A stretch of DNA of 14,944 bases from Sphaerosporella brunnea. Its lineage: Eukaryota > Ascomycota > Pezizomycetes > Pezizales > Pyronemataceae. Both the position numbers and the translations under genes were made by a program. The stretch lies in the NCBI GenBank assembly GCA_008704415.1, contig VXIS01000579.1, positions 1-14,944 on the forward strand, given 5' to 3'. This document shows, in pieces, positions 7,191 through 14,612 of the stretch (position 1 is the first letter of the stretch; every line of letters starts with the position of its first letter). The notes under the pieces were generated by a model. The model saw nothing but the letters and a program-made list of their open reading frames with translations. It searched no databases and was not told where the DNA came from.

Positions 7191-7240
7191 CTCAGAAGAA
7201 GCGCAAGAGAGGGCTCTCAGAAGAAGCGCAAGAGAGGGCT
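7191..7240. repeat. Per­fect 25-bp tandem duplication
   Basis: Two identical 25-bp units occur at 7191-7215 and 7216-7240, each ctcagaagaagcgcaagaga plus gggct. It lies just inside the copia LTR next to the primer-binding-like site, and its identity suggests a recent duplication. Confidence 0.9.
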
Positions 7241-7248
7241 CATAACCT
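7237..7248 (-). promoter_or_regulatory. Putative copia primer-binding site
   Basis: Immediately after the LTR end (...ctctcaaca) the minus strand reads ggttatgagccc. Many Ty1/copia elements carry a short GGTTATCAGAGC-like or GGTATCAGAGC-like site here, complementary to an internal part of initiator tRNA-Met. Position and partial similarity support the call; the tRNA match was not checked. Confidence 0.45.
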
Positions 7249-7434
7249 GTTGAGAGAGGAGATAAAGCTTTGTTCTCTACCGACGCCGGAGGGCGAGCGT
7301 CGGGCCTTTATATACAGCGCCGCGTGGGCAAAACAACAGGAAAAGGACAAATATCAAACTACGGAAAACGGACAACGGAATCAAGAATAAGAAATCCAGA
7401 CTCACAGGCTCCCACCCGAAATCCTTTTCCAACA
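7249..7434 (-). mobile_element. 5' LTR of the copia remnant (186 bp)
   Basis: On the minus strand the sequence begins TGTTGGAAAAGG (7434) and ends TCTCTCAACA (7249), the TG...CA termini of Ty1/copia LTRs. A TATATAAAGG promoter box lies about 55-65 nt from its end, the right place for U3/R. The primer-binding-like site and then polyprotein sequence follow in the same orientation. No second LTR was found at the other end, and no target-site duplication can be tested. GAGAG (7435-7439) would be its left half. Confidence 0.6.
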
Positions 7435-7824
7435 GAGAGGAGTTCAGCGCAGCTTTCACATCTGATTGAACAGCCTTCTGCACTCGCGGTAGCGTCCTTA
7501 GTTTCACCAGTCGGCGCCGGTCCTTGCTCCCTCTGCTTAAACAGCAGTTTTTCTCAGGGTTTCACATCCGTCTCTAGTAGAACGCTACTCGAGCCTTCGA
7601 AAAGACTGTTCCGGTTGTTGGTGATTGTGTCACCAGAAACTGAGAAACGTTGCTCCTAGGGTACACGTGAGGCACAAATTGCGAGGCACGAGCCGGGAAT
7701 CGGTGCTCATTGAGAGTTCCAAAGAAGCTTAGTTTTTCCACTGCTGTATATTACAATTCGACATCGAAGTGGATATTTGCACAACAACAGCGAAAGGTAT
7801 GAATGAAAGGACCGACGCAACATA
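7435..7824. other. Spacer between copia LTR and the 8925-7896 gene, no gene seen
   Basis: The plus frames here are continuations of chance frames across the LTR. The part nearest 7824 is probably the 3' flank of the minus-strand gene. No repeat was recognised. Confidence 0.4.
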
Positions 7825-7830
7825 TTTATT
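7825..7830 (-). terminator. Poly(A) signal AATAAA for the 8925-7896 gene
   Basis: The minus strand reads ctgAATAAAtatg, 66 nt beyond the TAG at 7898-7896, a normal spacing for a fungal 3' UTR. Confidence 0.5.
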
Positions 7831-7895
7831 CAGTAGCCAGAATGAACCCCGCTTCGAAACCTCCACAAGACAAGATGAAACACGATCAGAGTGCC

Positions 7896-8925
7896 CTAAG
7901 ACGTCGATCCACCAAATGAGAACGTAACGGCGGAAACACTCCCATTGGCATTGACATTCCAGGCAATGTCCACTCCTTGATAATTTGGCACATCGAAGTT
8001 GATGGAACTGGTGTTCCCCTAAACCACCGGCGCCGGGAGGCCAACACTGTCGGAAGCACTGGTGTCCGTCTTGAGCTTCGGAACCTTCCGAGGATTGTCA
8101 TTTTCGACAGGCATCTGCTGATGATGTCAGACCGAATGCTCTTGGTTGTCGGGGTCAGGGGATTCACCTTGGCCTTGCGCTTCCGGTTGGCCTTGCGCTT
8201 GCCTTTCTTGACATCAGACGCTGGGATAGTGGGCGGCGGCGGGACTATTGGTTGGTTGTCAGGCAAGGCTCGGTAGAGTGGGAGAGGTAGTTAGATACCG
8301 GTGGCTTGAGAGGTTTCACTGTCAGCAGCGGCAGTCACAACCGCGCCGTCGTCAGGAGCGTCAGGAGCCGGAGTAGCAACGCCAGCGTCAGGAGCAGCAG
8401 CAGCCGCAGCGCATCCCTGAATGAAGCGGAGAATGAATGCGTCCATGACGTCAAGCGAAATGTAAGAAGGAAAAAAAAGGAGAGATGCAAGACGAGACGA
8501 AGGGAGGGCGTAGATGCTATGGATGGAGCCGGTGACCTTGAAGCATCCAAACGCGTACGGGGAAGTGCAGGACACGCGGTGCCAGCTCTCGGTTTCGACA
8601 CGGTCGTTGAACATGTCGCACACGACGTCCAGCTCTATTTGATATTATCCGCGACCGTGCACGTCAGGTTCTGCCACCCGAGGTGTTAGTGCGATCCAAG
8701 AGATGATGCGGAATTACCCACTTCCCAGGTATCGACCAGGTCACGGTCGACATGGTAGATATAGCGTTCCCCCGGCTGCACAAACTTCAGCAATCCTTGC
8801 CTGAGACCGAGGTTGAGCGCTGACGCGTGCCAGCCGCTGTCGCTGAAGGGAACTGCGCCGTCATCATTGACCAAAGCACCGCCAACCGTGGGGAGCATTG
8901 CGGATAGTGCTTGGGTAGTGGTCAT
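7896..8925 (-). CDS. Five-exon gene of unknown function with an in-frame TAG
   Basis: Predicted exons are 8925-8718, 8634-8537, 8416-8299, 8244-8168 and 8117-8019 (or to 7896). Introns: 8717-8635 (GTAATT, CACTAAC, TAG), 8536-8417 (weak GTCACC donor, pyrimidine-rich, CAG; also open in frame if retained), 8298-8245 (GTATCT, GCCTGAC, TAG) and 8167-8118 (GTGAAT, TCTGACA, CAG). All join in phase. Residues 1-69 start MTTTQALSAMLPTVGG and contain GERYIYHVDRDLVDTWE. Then come a Cys-containing segment (VVCDMFNDRVETESWHRVSC), an Ala/Pro/Asp linker (APDAGVATPAPDAPDDGA) and a basic KKGKRKANRKRKAK tract suggesting nuclear entry. A TAG at 8021-8019 follows LPAPVV, yet the frame continues 40 good codons (INFDVPNYQGVDIAWNV) to TAG 7898-7896. 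No signal peptide or family was recognised. The ATG sits in a typical tagccATGAC context after a CT/CA-rich leader. Confidence 0.5.
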
Positions 8926-9050
8926 GGCTACTGCTGATAAGTGAAGCTGGTTGGGGTTACGGGAGTTAGTTGAGGCGGGAAAGGTATCGAGGTTGGTTGG
9001 TGCCGAGATTGGTTGGTCTTTTGGAAGGAAGGGCGGCGCACTGAGGCTTC

Positions 9051-9058
9051 AATAAATA
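9051..9058 (-). promoter_or_regulatory. TATA-like element upstream of the 8925-7896 gene
   Basis: TATTTATT lies 126 nt before the ATG, followed by a pyrimidine-rich leader (ccttccttcc, ccaaccaatctcgg, ccgcctcaactaactccc), as is common in filamentous ascomycete promoters. Confidence 0.35.
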
Positions 9059-9059
9059 G

Positions 9060-9734
9060 TTATCACTCGGCAACGACCACACGGATTTACGGTATGTGGG
9101 TCTTAGGGTTTATCTTCTCGACCACTGGAATCGCTTACTACGACCCACTATGGAACTCAGCCCATTGTCCACACTCACAACGACTCGCCCAATTGCAAGG
9201 CAATGCTATTGCAGGCAATGCCATCCGTCTGCGCCACCCCTCATCAACACAACGATACAACCAGAGCCTCACGATACCCAAATTCAAGGGTCTCTCATCC
9301 CTTAGTTTGCAACCACATATGTCGAATCAATTCCTACTTCCGGCCAATGCGCGCAACTTTGCCCCAACGCTTGCCCGGATATTCTCCACACTGGCGAACC
9401 ACGCTGCACATGTTGTCAGGCACCATGTTTATTTGCGCACCTGCACTCTTGGATACTCCAGGTACGGTTTTTGGTCTCAAACGTATGCATGTAGTGATCC
9501 GCAACTGTCGGAGGAAAACATGAAAACCCAATCTCAACAGTATCTAGCAGGAAACCTTACCTCCTGGTGATGTGCTAACCCCGCGGTTGTTTGAGACGGA
9601 ATATTACAAGCTACGAGTGTGTGGTCAAGAAGCATGCCGACCCAAGCCTACCAGATCACAGAAACGCCGCAGGTTACTGAAACACCCGCCACATCTGTAC
9701 AGAAATAGACTACAGAGAAAGAGGTATCCCCGAT
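9060..9734. other. Stretch with no convincing gene
   Basis: A 185-codon plus frame (9013-9570, TTG start) is open but overlaps the leader and promoter of the minus-strand gene, with no domain or supported start. A short plus frame from ATG 9634 (MPTQAYQITETPQVTETP) looks protein-like, but stops after 24 codons. Neither is annotated as a gene. Confidence 0.35.
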
Positions 9735-9980
9735 CTAACAGTAGGTGCGGTCTATTGAGCGGATAGCGAACGAACCCCACCCGACGGACATCTGCGTCCC
9801 TCGGCACCCGCGCGTCCCCTCTCCAAAACTGGACCGGCGCCTCCCACTGGCGGATATGGCCCCGGCCAGTGGGCTCCACACCAAGACGTTGGCGTAGTTA
9901 TCAATGACCATTCGTGCAACCACCTCATGCGCTCTCCTCGCCGCCTCATGGAGCGGGGTCGAGCGAGCTGGAGGAAACAT
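9735..9980 (-). pseudogene. Single ankyrin-repeat fragment
   Basis: The minus frame starts MFPPAR, then STPLHEAARRAHEVVARM followed by VIDNYANVLV. This matches an ankyrin helix-turn-helix (TPLHEAAxxGHxxVVxxLLDxGAxV) with A in place of the usual G. Ankyrin genes carry many repeats; only one is left here, and the downstream frame (SASGRRRSSFGEGTRG) is not ankyrin-like. It is a relic of a larger ankyrin protein cut by rearrangement next to the GGACTGG repeat. Confidence 0.5.
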
Positions 9981-9997
9981 TGATGCTGGAATCAGTG

Positions 9998-10143
9998 TTA
10001 ATCACAGTCCAGTCCGACCAGTCCTGGGCGTGGACCGGACCTGGACCCTATCATGCAGTCCAGTCCGAGAGGCTGCACTGGACCGATCAGTCCTTGGAGG
10101 GGGTAAGGACTGGACGGCCTGCAGGCGATCCAGTCGACTGGAT
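9998..10143. repeat. GGACTGG-type dispersed repeat, copy 1
   Basis: It is dense in cagtccagtcc, gaccagtcc, ggactggac and gtcgactgg. The right part (ctggacggcctgcaggcgat) resembles ctggacggtctgcaaaagtg of copy 2, on the opposite strand. Sub-blocks are mutually inverted, so hairpins are likely. There is no coding or transposase signal. Confidence 0.55.
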
Positions 10144-10243
10144 ACTTCTAGCGGAGTAATGTATTACAAAAGGATTTTATACACAAAGCGCGTCCTCAAA
10201 ACCCATAAACCAAACTGTGTCCTCCGCACGTTCTAAAAGTCCT

Positions 10244-10430
10244 TTATGCCTCGCCCCCATCAACTTGCTGGATCCAGAGCGCATTTAGCAGGTCTTCAAA
10301 CTGCTGCGAGCGGAGGATATCACGAGGACGGAAGCGGCTGTCATGGCAAGAGAATTAGAGTTTGTACTCTGGGTCCAATCTGGTAGGTTGGGAGTGACTT
10401 ACAGTTAGAGATTTTGTTCAGGGTCTCAGG
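10244..10430 (-). pseudogene. Broken two-exon small gene
   Basis: A 65-nt intron (10402-10338) has a perfect GTAAGT donor, a CTCTAATTC branch-like site and a CAG acceptor. Downstream, 10336-10244 reads RFRPRDILRSQQFEDLL then NALWIQQVDGGEA and TAA, clearly coding-like. Upstream, the best frame (HTSHSRLGPETLNKISN) ends in the wrong phase to join it; the phase that would join has a TAA. An ATG in gccATGACAG spans the acceptor but reads a third frame and stops after 19 codons. Either a small indel has killed the gene or the 5' exon is elsewhere. The family is unknown. Confidence 0.35.
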
Positions 10431-10632
10431 GCCCAGTCGCGAATGAGACGTGTGTTGACGACCTTCGGAGGTGGTTATTTAGTGGTGAGTTGAGGATGTT
10501 CGATGGCGGTTGTTTTCCCACAGCGGAAGATGACAAAGATAGAGATTTTTTTTTCTCCTGTGCCTGTTCGCCCCCCTTGACCCGCACCGCTCGCACATTC
10601 CGGCTCACGGCATATTACAAAAGTCTTGACCG

Positions 10633-10785
10633 CAGACCGACCCAGTCCACGGAAATTTGGACCAGGCCGTCCAGTCCGCTGGAAATGCGGGACTGGGTCA
10701 TCGCAGTCCACCAAAAAGAGTGGACTGGACTGGACTGCACTTTTGCAGACCGTCCAGGCCGACCAGCAGGCTGCCCCGGCCCGTG
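10633..10785. repeat. GGACTGG-type dispersed repeat, copy 2
   Basis: It contains gacccagtcc (about 10638) inverted at ggactgggtc (about 10688), and cagtccac inverted at gtggactg around 10705-10730. A triple ggactggactggactg run and gcagaccgtccaggccg follow. On the minus strand the last part translates as RPGRSAKVQSSP, closely matching RPGRSAIVQSSP of copy 3. Confidence 0.6.
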
Positions 10786-10789
10786 AGGA

Positions 10790-11035
10790 ACACTGGCTGG
10801 AATCATCAGCCCCGCAACACGCGATTGACGGATGGTCGTATCATGACGACAGGCCGGTAGCGGCGGCGAAAGAATAGCCTGGCGGAAGAGCAAAGCACAA
10901 TCCGTGACGATGAACGAGGGTCAAGATTGAGGAATACGTACGGGCATGTGATGGAACCGCACTGTTCACGGCTGTTGAGATATGGAGAATACATACTGCA
11001 TTACAATATAGGGATCCGAGTATGAACCGGTAGAA
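10790..11035. other. 3' flank of the 11443-11036 gene, no gene seen
   Basis: Only short frames without a domain. No clear AATAAA was found on the minus strand; the TTACAATATAG stretch near 11000 is AT-rich. Confidence 0.35.
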
Positions 11036-11443
11036 CTACGGGTATCTGTCGAGATACCGTAGGGTTACGAGAATCTCTCGCAACACCCGCTTGCAGTTGA
11101 TCTCCTCCTCGCGGGTAAGAGCCTGAGTGTTGGCTGGTTCGGTATACTGCTGGAGGGCGTCGCTAAGTACCTTGGTAACCTGGGTGATCGCCGGCTCTCG
11201 ACCCGTGACGGTGACTGTTCTAAAGACCGCGTCATCTGCGAGACCGACCTGTGAAATGATGGCGGAACCGATGGTGTCGATCGCGTCGCATCTCTCTTGA
11301 TCATCATCGTTTTGGAGCCGCTTGGGAGTGCGCTCAAGCTGAAGGGACCCGCCGTCGCGCTTGGTGCCGATGAGGCTGATATCCATCGTCGTGGCTTCAG
11401 CCAGGACTGCGAAGCCTGAGCGGTTACCGGTACGCGTGGTCAT
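11036..11443 (-). CDS. Hypothetical protein, 135 residues, single exon
   Basis: The start ATG at 11443 is preceded by a typical filamentous-fungal leader: C-rich and CA-rich blocks (ctcccccaccccaccc, cacacacagcaacc, accaccaccaccaccag) ending cttcgccATGACC. The open frame upstream of that ATG is low-complexity leader sequence, so I reject the longer start. The protein begins MTTRTGNRSGFAVLAEATT, has DISLIGTKRDGGSLQLERT, an acidic NDDDQERCDAIDTIG, and a C-terminal helix (EEINCKRVLREILVTLRYL). There is no signal peptide, membrane segment or recognised domain. It may be an intact host gene. Confidence 0.5.
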   Translation of the reverse strand: MTTRTGNRSGFAVLAEATTMDISLIGTKRDGGSLQLERTPKRLQNDDDQERCDAIDTIGSAIISQVGLADDAVFRTVTVTGREPAITQVTKVLSDALQQYTEPANTQALTREEEINCKRVLREILVTLRYLDRYP

Positions 11444-11630
11444 GGCGAAGTTGATACTGGTGGTGGTGGTGGTAGCGAGTGAGGTGGAGGTGTTCAAGGT
11501 TGCTGTGTGTGTGATTGGGAAGTTTGGGGGGTGGGGTGGGGGAGGGGTCAAGAAGTAGAAGCGAGGTGTCGCTGTCAGACTAGCTGGTTGCGGTGGTTAG
11601 GGTTGACTACGCTGCTGCGGCTCAGCCGAA

Positions 11631-12038
11631 TCATGGAAAGTGACTCGCCAGCTTCTCTTCTTCAACGCGTTTTTGTCGTTCAGTGGGTTGCGGTGGCATC
11701 GCAGCGCGCATCGCGTCGAACTGCGATGCAAAGAATGCCGAGTCGACCTGCAATTGGCCTGCGAGGGGCGCAGACAGGAGCGCCCCGCGGAGGACCCCCA
11801 GGATTGCTGCGGAAAACGCTCCTGCCGATACGGATGGAGAGAAGACGACCAGAGAGGTCGGCGTGGCAAGCGTACATTGCGAGGGAATGTGCTCGCTGAC
11901 CAGGTTTGCCAGTCCTGGATCAATTGCGGACTGGATCGCGTCAGTGCGCGGACTTGACTGGACTATGGCAGACCTTCCAGGCCGGGCGTGGGGTTGCAAG
12001 AAGGTCATCTGCGAGGCCCCGTCACTCCATATACTCAC
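11631..12038 (-). CDS. ORF of 135 codons whose N-terminus is repeat-derived
   Basis: From about residue 40 the frame is protein-like: LVSEHIPSQCTLATPTS, a hydrophobic stretch (GAFSAAILGVLRGALLSAPL) that could span a membrane, then FFASQFDAMRAAMPPQPTER and a charged end (KRVEEEKLASHFP). Residues about 20-37 (RPGRSAIVQSSP and neighbours) are encoded by copy 3 of the GGACTGG repeat, so the present start is probably not the original one. The native 5' end seems to have been replaced or interrupted. Orientation is the same as the gene at 11443-11036, 187 bp away. No family was recognised. Confidence 0.35.
   Translation of the reverse strand: MSIWSDGASQMTFLQPHARPGRSAIVQSSPRTDAIQSAIDPGLANLVSEHIPSQCTLATPTSLVVFSPSVSAGAFSAAILGVLRGALLSAPLAGQLQVDSAFFASQFDAMRAAMPPQPTERQKRVEEEKLASHFP
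11943..11995. repeat. GGACTGG-type dispersed repeat, copy 3 (partial)
   Basis: The plus strand reads cggacttgactggactatgg then cagaccttccaggccgg, aligning to tggactggactgcacttttg and cagaccgtccaggccg of copy 2 in the same orientation. It falls inside the open frame 12038-11631. Confidence 0.55.
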
Positions 12039-12152
12039 TCCTATACGGATCGCAGGCTATCACTCTCGCCGGTGCGCCTATTGTGGGTGAGTTTGGCACG
12101 AGAGTGCCCCCCTGAGATTTTGGGTGACATTGCTGATAGGTGATCTACAGTT

Positions 12153-12470
12153 TCAACAGATTATGAGCCCGGCGCAGCGGCTTGAATAAGACCAGACAAT
12201 ACCCTCTGAAAGAGAAGCGGCGCCATGATCGGATAATGGGCTGCTATTGACGAAATTGAGCAGCGCTGACCCGGACCTGTGGGTATACACAGCTGGAGCT
12301 GCGACGGACAGGTTGTAACAGCTGAGGGTATTGACCGCTGGAGCTTGACGAATCACTTGCGGTGATATATCAGCTTTTGTGGGAGAAATATACGGACATG
12401 TAAACTTAGCCGTGCGCGGCATTCCAGGCGGTTCAAAGTTCCGGATCAGGACCGGCATCGGTCGCTCCAC
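12153..12470 (-). other. 105-codon minus frame, uncertain
   Basis: A complete ATG-to-TGA frame (MERPMPVLIRNFEPPGMP to SRCAGLIIC) has mixed codon use, no domain and no leader signals. It could be a chance frame upstream of the 12038-11631 ORF. Confidence 0.18.
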
Positions 12471-12518
12471 GCCCAGAACGCTGTACGTTCTTTATTATTC
12501 TGAATGATTGTCCTCCAG

Positions 12519-12948
12519 GTACCTCGCCCCAAACAGCTACTCGGAGCGCCTTACCGACTGCAACGTGCTCGACCGAACCATGGAGGTGGAGACATCTGAC
12601 CAGCGCCGGATTATCACCTCGGCATCGCCACCGGCTAAGACATGCATTGCCGTCACGGCGGACTGGAAGTCAGCTAAGCATTGCAGGCGACGCATCACCT
12701 ACAACACCGGAATGACCTTGGTCGAGGCTTCCACTCCCTTGCTCATGGTCCACAAGATCCTCGAAGATGCGTTTCATCGAGCCCCGAAAAGCACCGGCTT
12801 CGTCGTCACATCGTTCATTTGGCGTTGCTGGTCGGTTGAAAACAACAGCTCGTATGTCATCCACGAGGTCTCCACCACGCTCGACGCAGTACAGGGAACG
12901 CTGTGCCCGATCATATACTACAACGAACGAGAGATGTCGATACGCTGA
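12519..12948 (+). CDS. Possible terminal exon of an unknown gene
   Basis: The plus frame is open from a TGA at about 12505-12507 to TGA 12946-12948, with C-ending codons favoured. A candidate acceptor (attgtcctccag) precedes the first good codon, so it may be a 3' exon; the first internal ATG is 12580 (122 codons). Recognisable stretches are RYLAPNSYSERLTDCNVLD, MTLVEASTPLLMVHKILED and VTSFIWRCWSVENNSSYVI. No family was recognised. The antisense frame 12951-12670 is exactly in codon register and also reads well (SLYCVERGGDLVDDIRAVV), so the strand is not certain; plus is preferred for length. No upstream exon was found. Confidence 0.35.
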
Positions 12949-13069
12949 CACCGCCGGCGCCGCGATGAAAGAAAGATAAAAACTGCGTACGTGGGCTGAA
13001 CGACGAAATACATTCTGTACTTACTTAATTTTCGTGTGCAAAGAGTTGGTGGCGCATGTGTAATCAGCT

Positions 13070-13680
13070 TAAGGGTTTATGTTTTGTTTGTTTTAATCAT
13101 ATTGTATTCGGCCGGTTGCACCCATGACATAAGTAAAAAAGAAAAGACTATTCTAGCCCTTCGGCTGGGCCGACTACTGAGGCGTGCAGCTCTTCTAAGG
13201 AAAAGGACGAAAGAAATCGCACCGAATAGCAAACGCGCACCAAGGAAAGGGTCTCATAACAGGAGGCCTCTATCAGCCCACGATCCAACCTTTGTAGTGG
13301 TGAGGAAATCCATGACGGCCTCCGTACACCTATCATCCGCGAGCAGAGCGGAGGTGGCCGTCGCCGGCCAGCGCTTCCGCCCGCCTCCTTTCGTAGCCTT
13401 CGAAACCCTCCTCCAGAGGACCCTCTCCTCGTTCTTCCACCTCTTGCAAAACGTGAAGAGGTGGTCCCCTGTCTGGACGGCGCCGCTGTCACACCACCAG
13501 CATTTGTCATCCGCTCGTCGGCCGGGCTTGAGCAGCGAGCGCAACCGCGCTGTAACATAGTGGTTCCCTGTCAGAGCGCGTATCATGTTACGTTGGGGCA
13601 GGGTTAACGGGGTTGTGGGTTTCAGGATCCCGTCGTAAGAGGCGTAATCAAATACGGACCGAGAAACAACGATTCCAGAA
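13070..13680 (-). mobile_element. 5'-truncated LINE, copy 2 (C-terminal ORF2 end and 3' UTR)
   Basis: The coding remnant (about 13640-13254) has LPQRNMIRALTGNHYVTAR, then a CCHC tail (CWWCDSGAVQTGDHLF with a final C; spacing C-x2-C-x9-H-x4-C) and a following helix KRWKNEERVLWRRV. It ends with DDRCTEAVMDFLTTTKVG before the stop. This arrangement is the end of ORF2 in fungal Tad-like non-LTR elements. A T-rich 3' UTR (13253-13070) ends in the shared tail block and an (AAAAC)n-like stretch. RT, endonuclease and RNase H are missing. It lies head-to-tail behind copy 1, whose tail ends at about 13693. Confidence 0.8.
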
Positions 13681-13689
13681 CGCAACACA

Positions 13690-14370
13690 GAAATCATATT
13701 GCCTTCGGTCGCTTGCGGCCATGGCATAGATAGATACAGATTCATCTCCACCCCTAGGCACATGGCCTACTCTGCGGCCTGCTCCTCCGAAGGAAACAAA
13801 TCAAGGAAAGACCATAGAAAGGCGCACCAAGAAGATTTGTGATAAGAGACAAAAGAGACCGTTTTAGGCCTTATAATTGCTACATTCGTGCTGCCCAGGA
13901 AAGCCATTATCGCCCCGGTGCAGCGGTCGTCCGACAGCACGTCTTTCACTGACGTATTCGTCTTCCGCCTCTTTCTGCCCCCTCCCCCCTTATGCGTGGC
14001 TTCCGCCACCTTCTTCCACAGAGTTGGCTGGTCTTTTCGCCACCTCCGGCACGTCTTGAAGAGATGGTCTCTCGTCTGGCTCGGCTTGGAGGCGCAGAGC
14101 CAGCATCTGTCGTCCACGCGGCGCCCAGTCTTGAAAAGGTATGGGGCTGTCGGGGCCTTCTGGAGCCTTAGTTGGAAGAAGCGTGCTGCCAGGGCTTTTC
14201 TGGTCTTGAAGGCGCCCTTTTTCCCTTAGTCTTTTTGTAGTAGCTCTTGGGCCGGCAGTGCTCGGCAAGCCACCAGTTGCGGTCCCGTCGTTTGGCCAGC
14301 GTGACGTTTCTGGCGATATGGGCGAGCGACGTGGTGTCGTGCACTTCGGGCCCTCGGCAGGGGACTGGTC
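13690..14370 (-). mobile_element. 5'-truncated, frameshifted LINE, copy 1
   Basis: The upstream part reads VHDTTSLAHIARNVTLAKRR and WWLAEHCRPKSYYKKTKGKR, the segment linking RNase H to the C-terminal tail in fungal LINEs. At the A-run near 14219-14226 the frame shifts, then GAFKTRKALAARFFQLR, a CCHC tail (CWLCASKPSQTRDHLF...C, same spacing as copy 2), CRRWRKDQPTLWKKV and DDRCTGAIMAFLGSTNV follow. The stop is at 13767-13769. The 3' UTR carries a third version of the tail block (ccatggccgcaagcgaccg, 13740-13693) without the A-rich end, so the tail was probably cut when copy 2 sequence became joined. Inactive. Confidence 0.8.
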
Positions 14371-14550
14371 AATTAGTGCCTGAGCAGTAGACGCACGCTT
14401 AGTATTCGGCGCGGAATGAGAGAAGATGAATTGAATCTACACTGGCGAGGAGTGACAAGTATGTCTGAAACCAGGGAAAAGTAGAGAGGACGATGGTTGG
14501 AGCAAGCCCTAGGGCGGCGAAAATTCAAGTTTGACGGTGGTCCTGGATTT

Positions 14551-14612
14551 TATTATAAACGGCGGCAAATCCTCCCTTCCCTCTTCATACCTCTGCCCGA
14601 AGAAAGGCGACA
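14551..14612 (+). promoter_or_regulatory. Promoter and leader of the zinc-finger gene
   Basis: TATTATAAA (14551-14559) is followed by a CT-rich leader (cctcccttccctcttc) and the start context gcgacaATGG, with purine at -3 and G at +4. TATA-to-ATG distance is 62 nt. Confidence 0.5.

Noticed and set aside
7142..7390. 82-codon Lys/Glu-rich plus-strand ORF
   Set aside because: It is generated by the 25-bp tandem duplication and the copia LTR read in antisense.
1605..8925. Alternative genetic code with TAA/TAG read as Gln
   Set aside because: Several in-frame TAA/TAG codons sit where Gln would fit, but most fall inside intron signals (CTAAC branch sites, TAG acceptors), and the clear gene ends also use TAG and TAA. 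Introns and RIP-like C-to-T changes explain them better.
9013..9570. 185-codon plus-strand ORF
   Set aside because: It starts at TTG inside the promoter and leader of the minus-strand gene, has no domain or intron support, and frames over 120 codons are expected by chance several times in a window of this size.
10162..10623. tattacaaaag at 10162 and 10613 next to GGACTGG repeats
   Set aside because: An 11-base match recurs by chance in this length, and it lies on opposite sides of the two repeats.
2337..13002. Shared 14-mer acgtgggctgaacg at 2337 and 12989
   Set aside because: One such match is close to chance expectation, and the two sites are on different sides of their nearby LINE tails.
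13036..14229. Plus-strand ORFs of 174 and 113 codons
   Set aside because: They are antisense to the LINE C-terminal regions, whose CCHC tails are on the minus strand.
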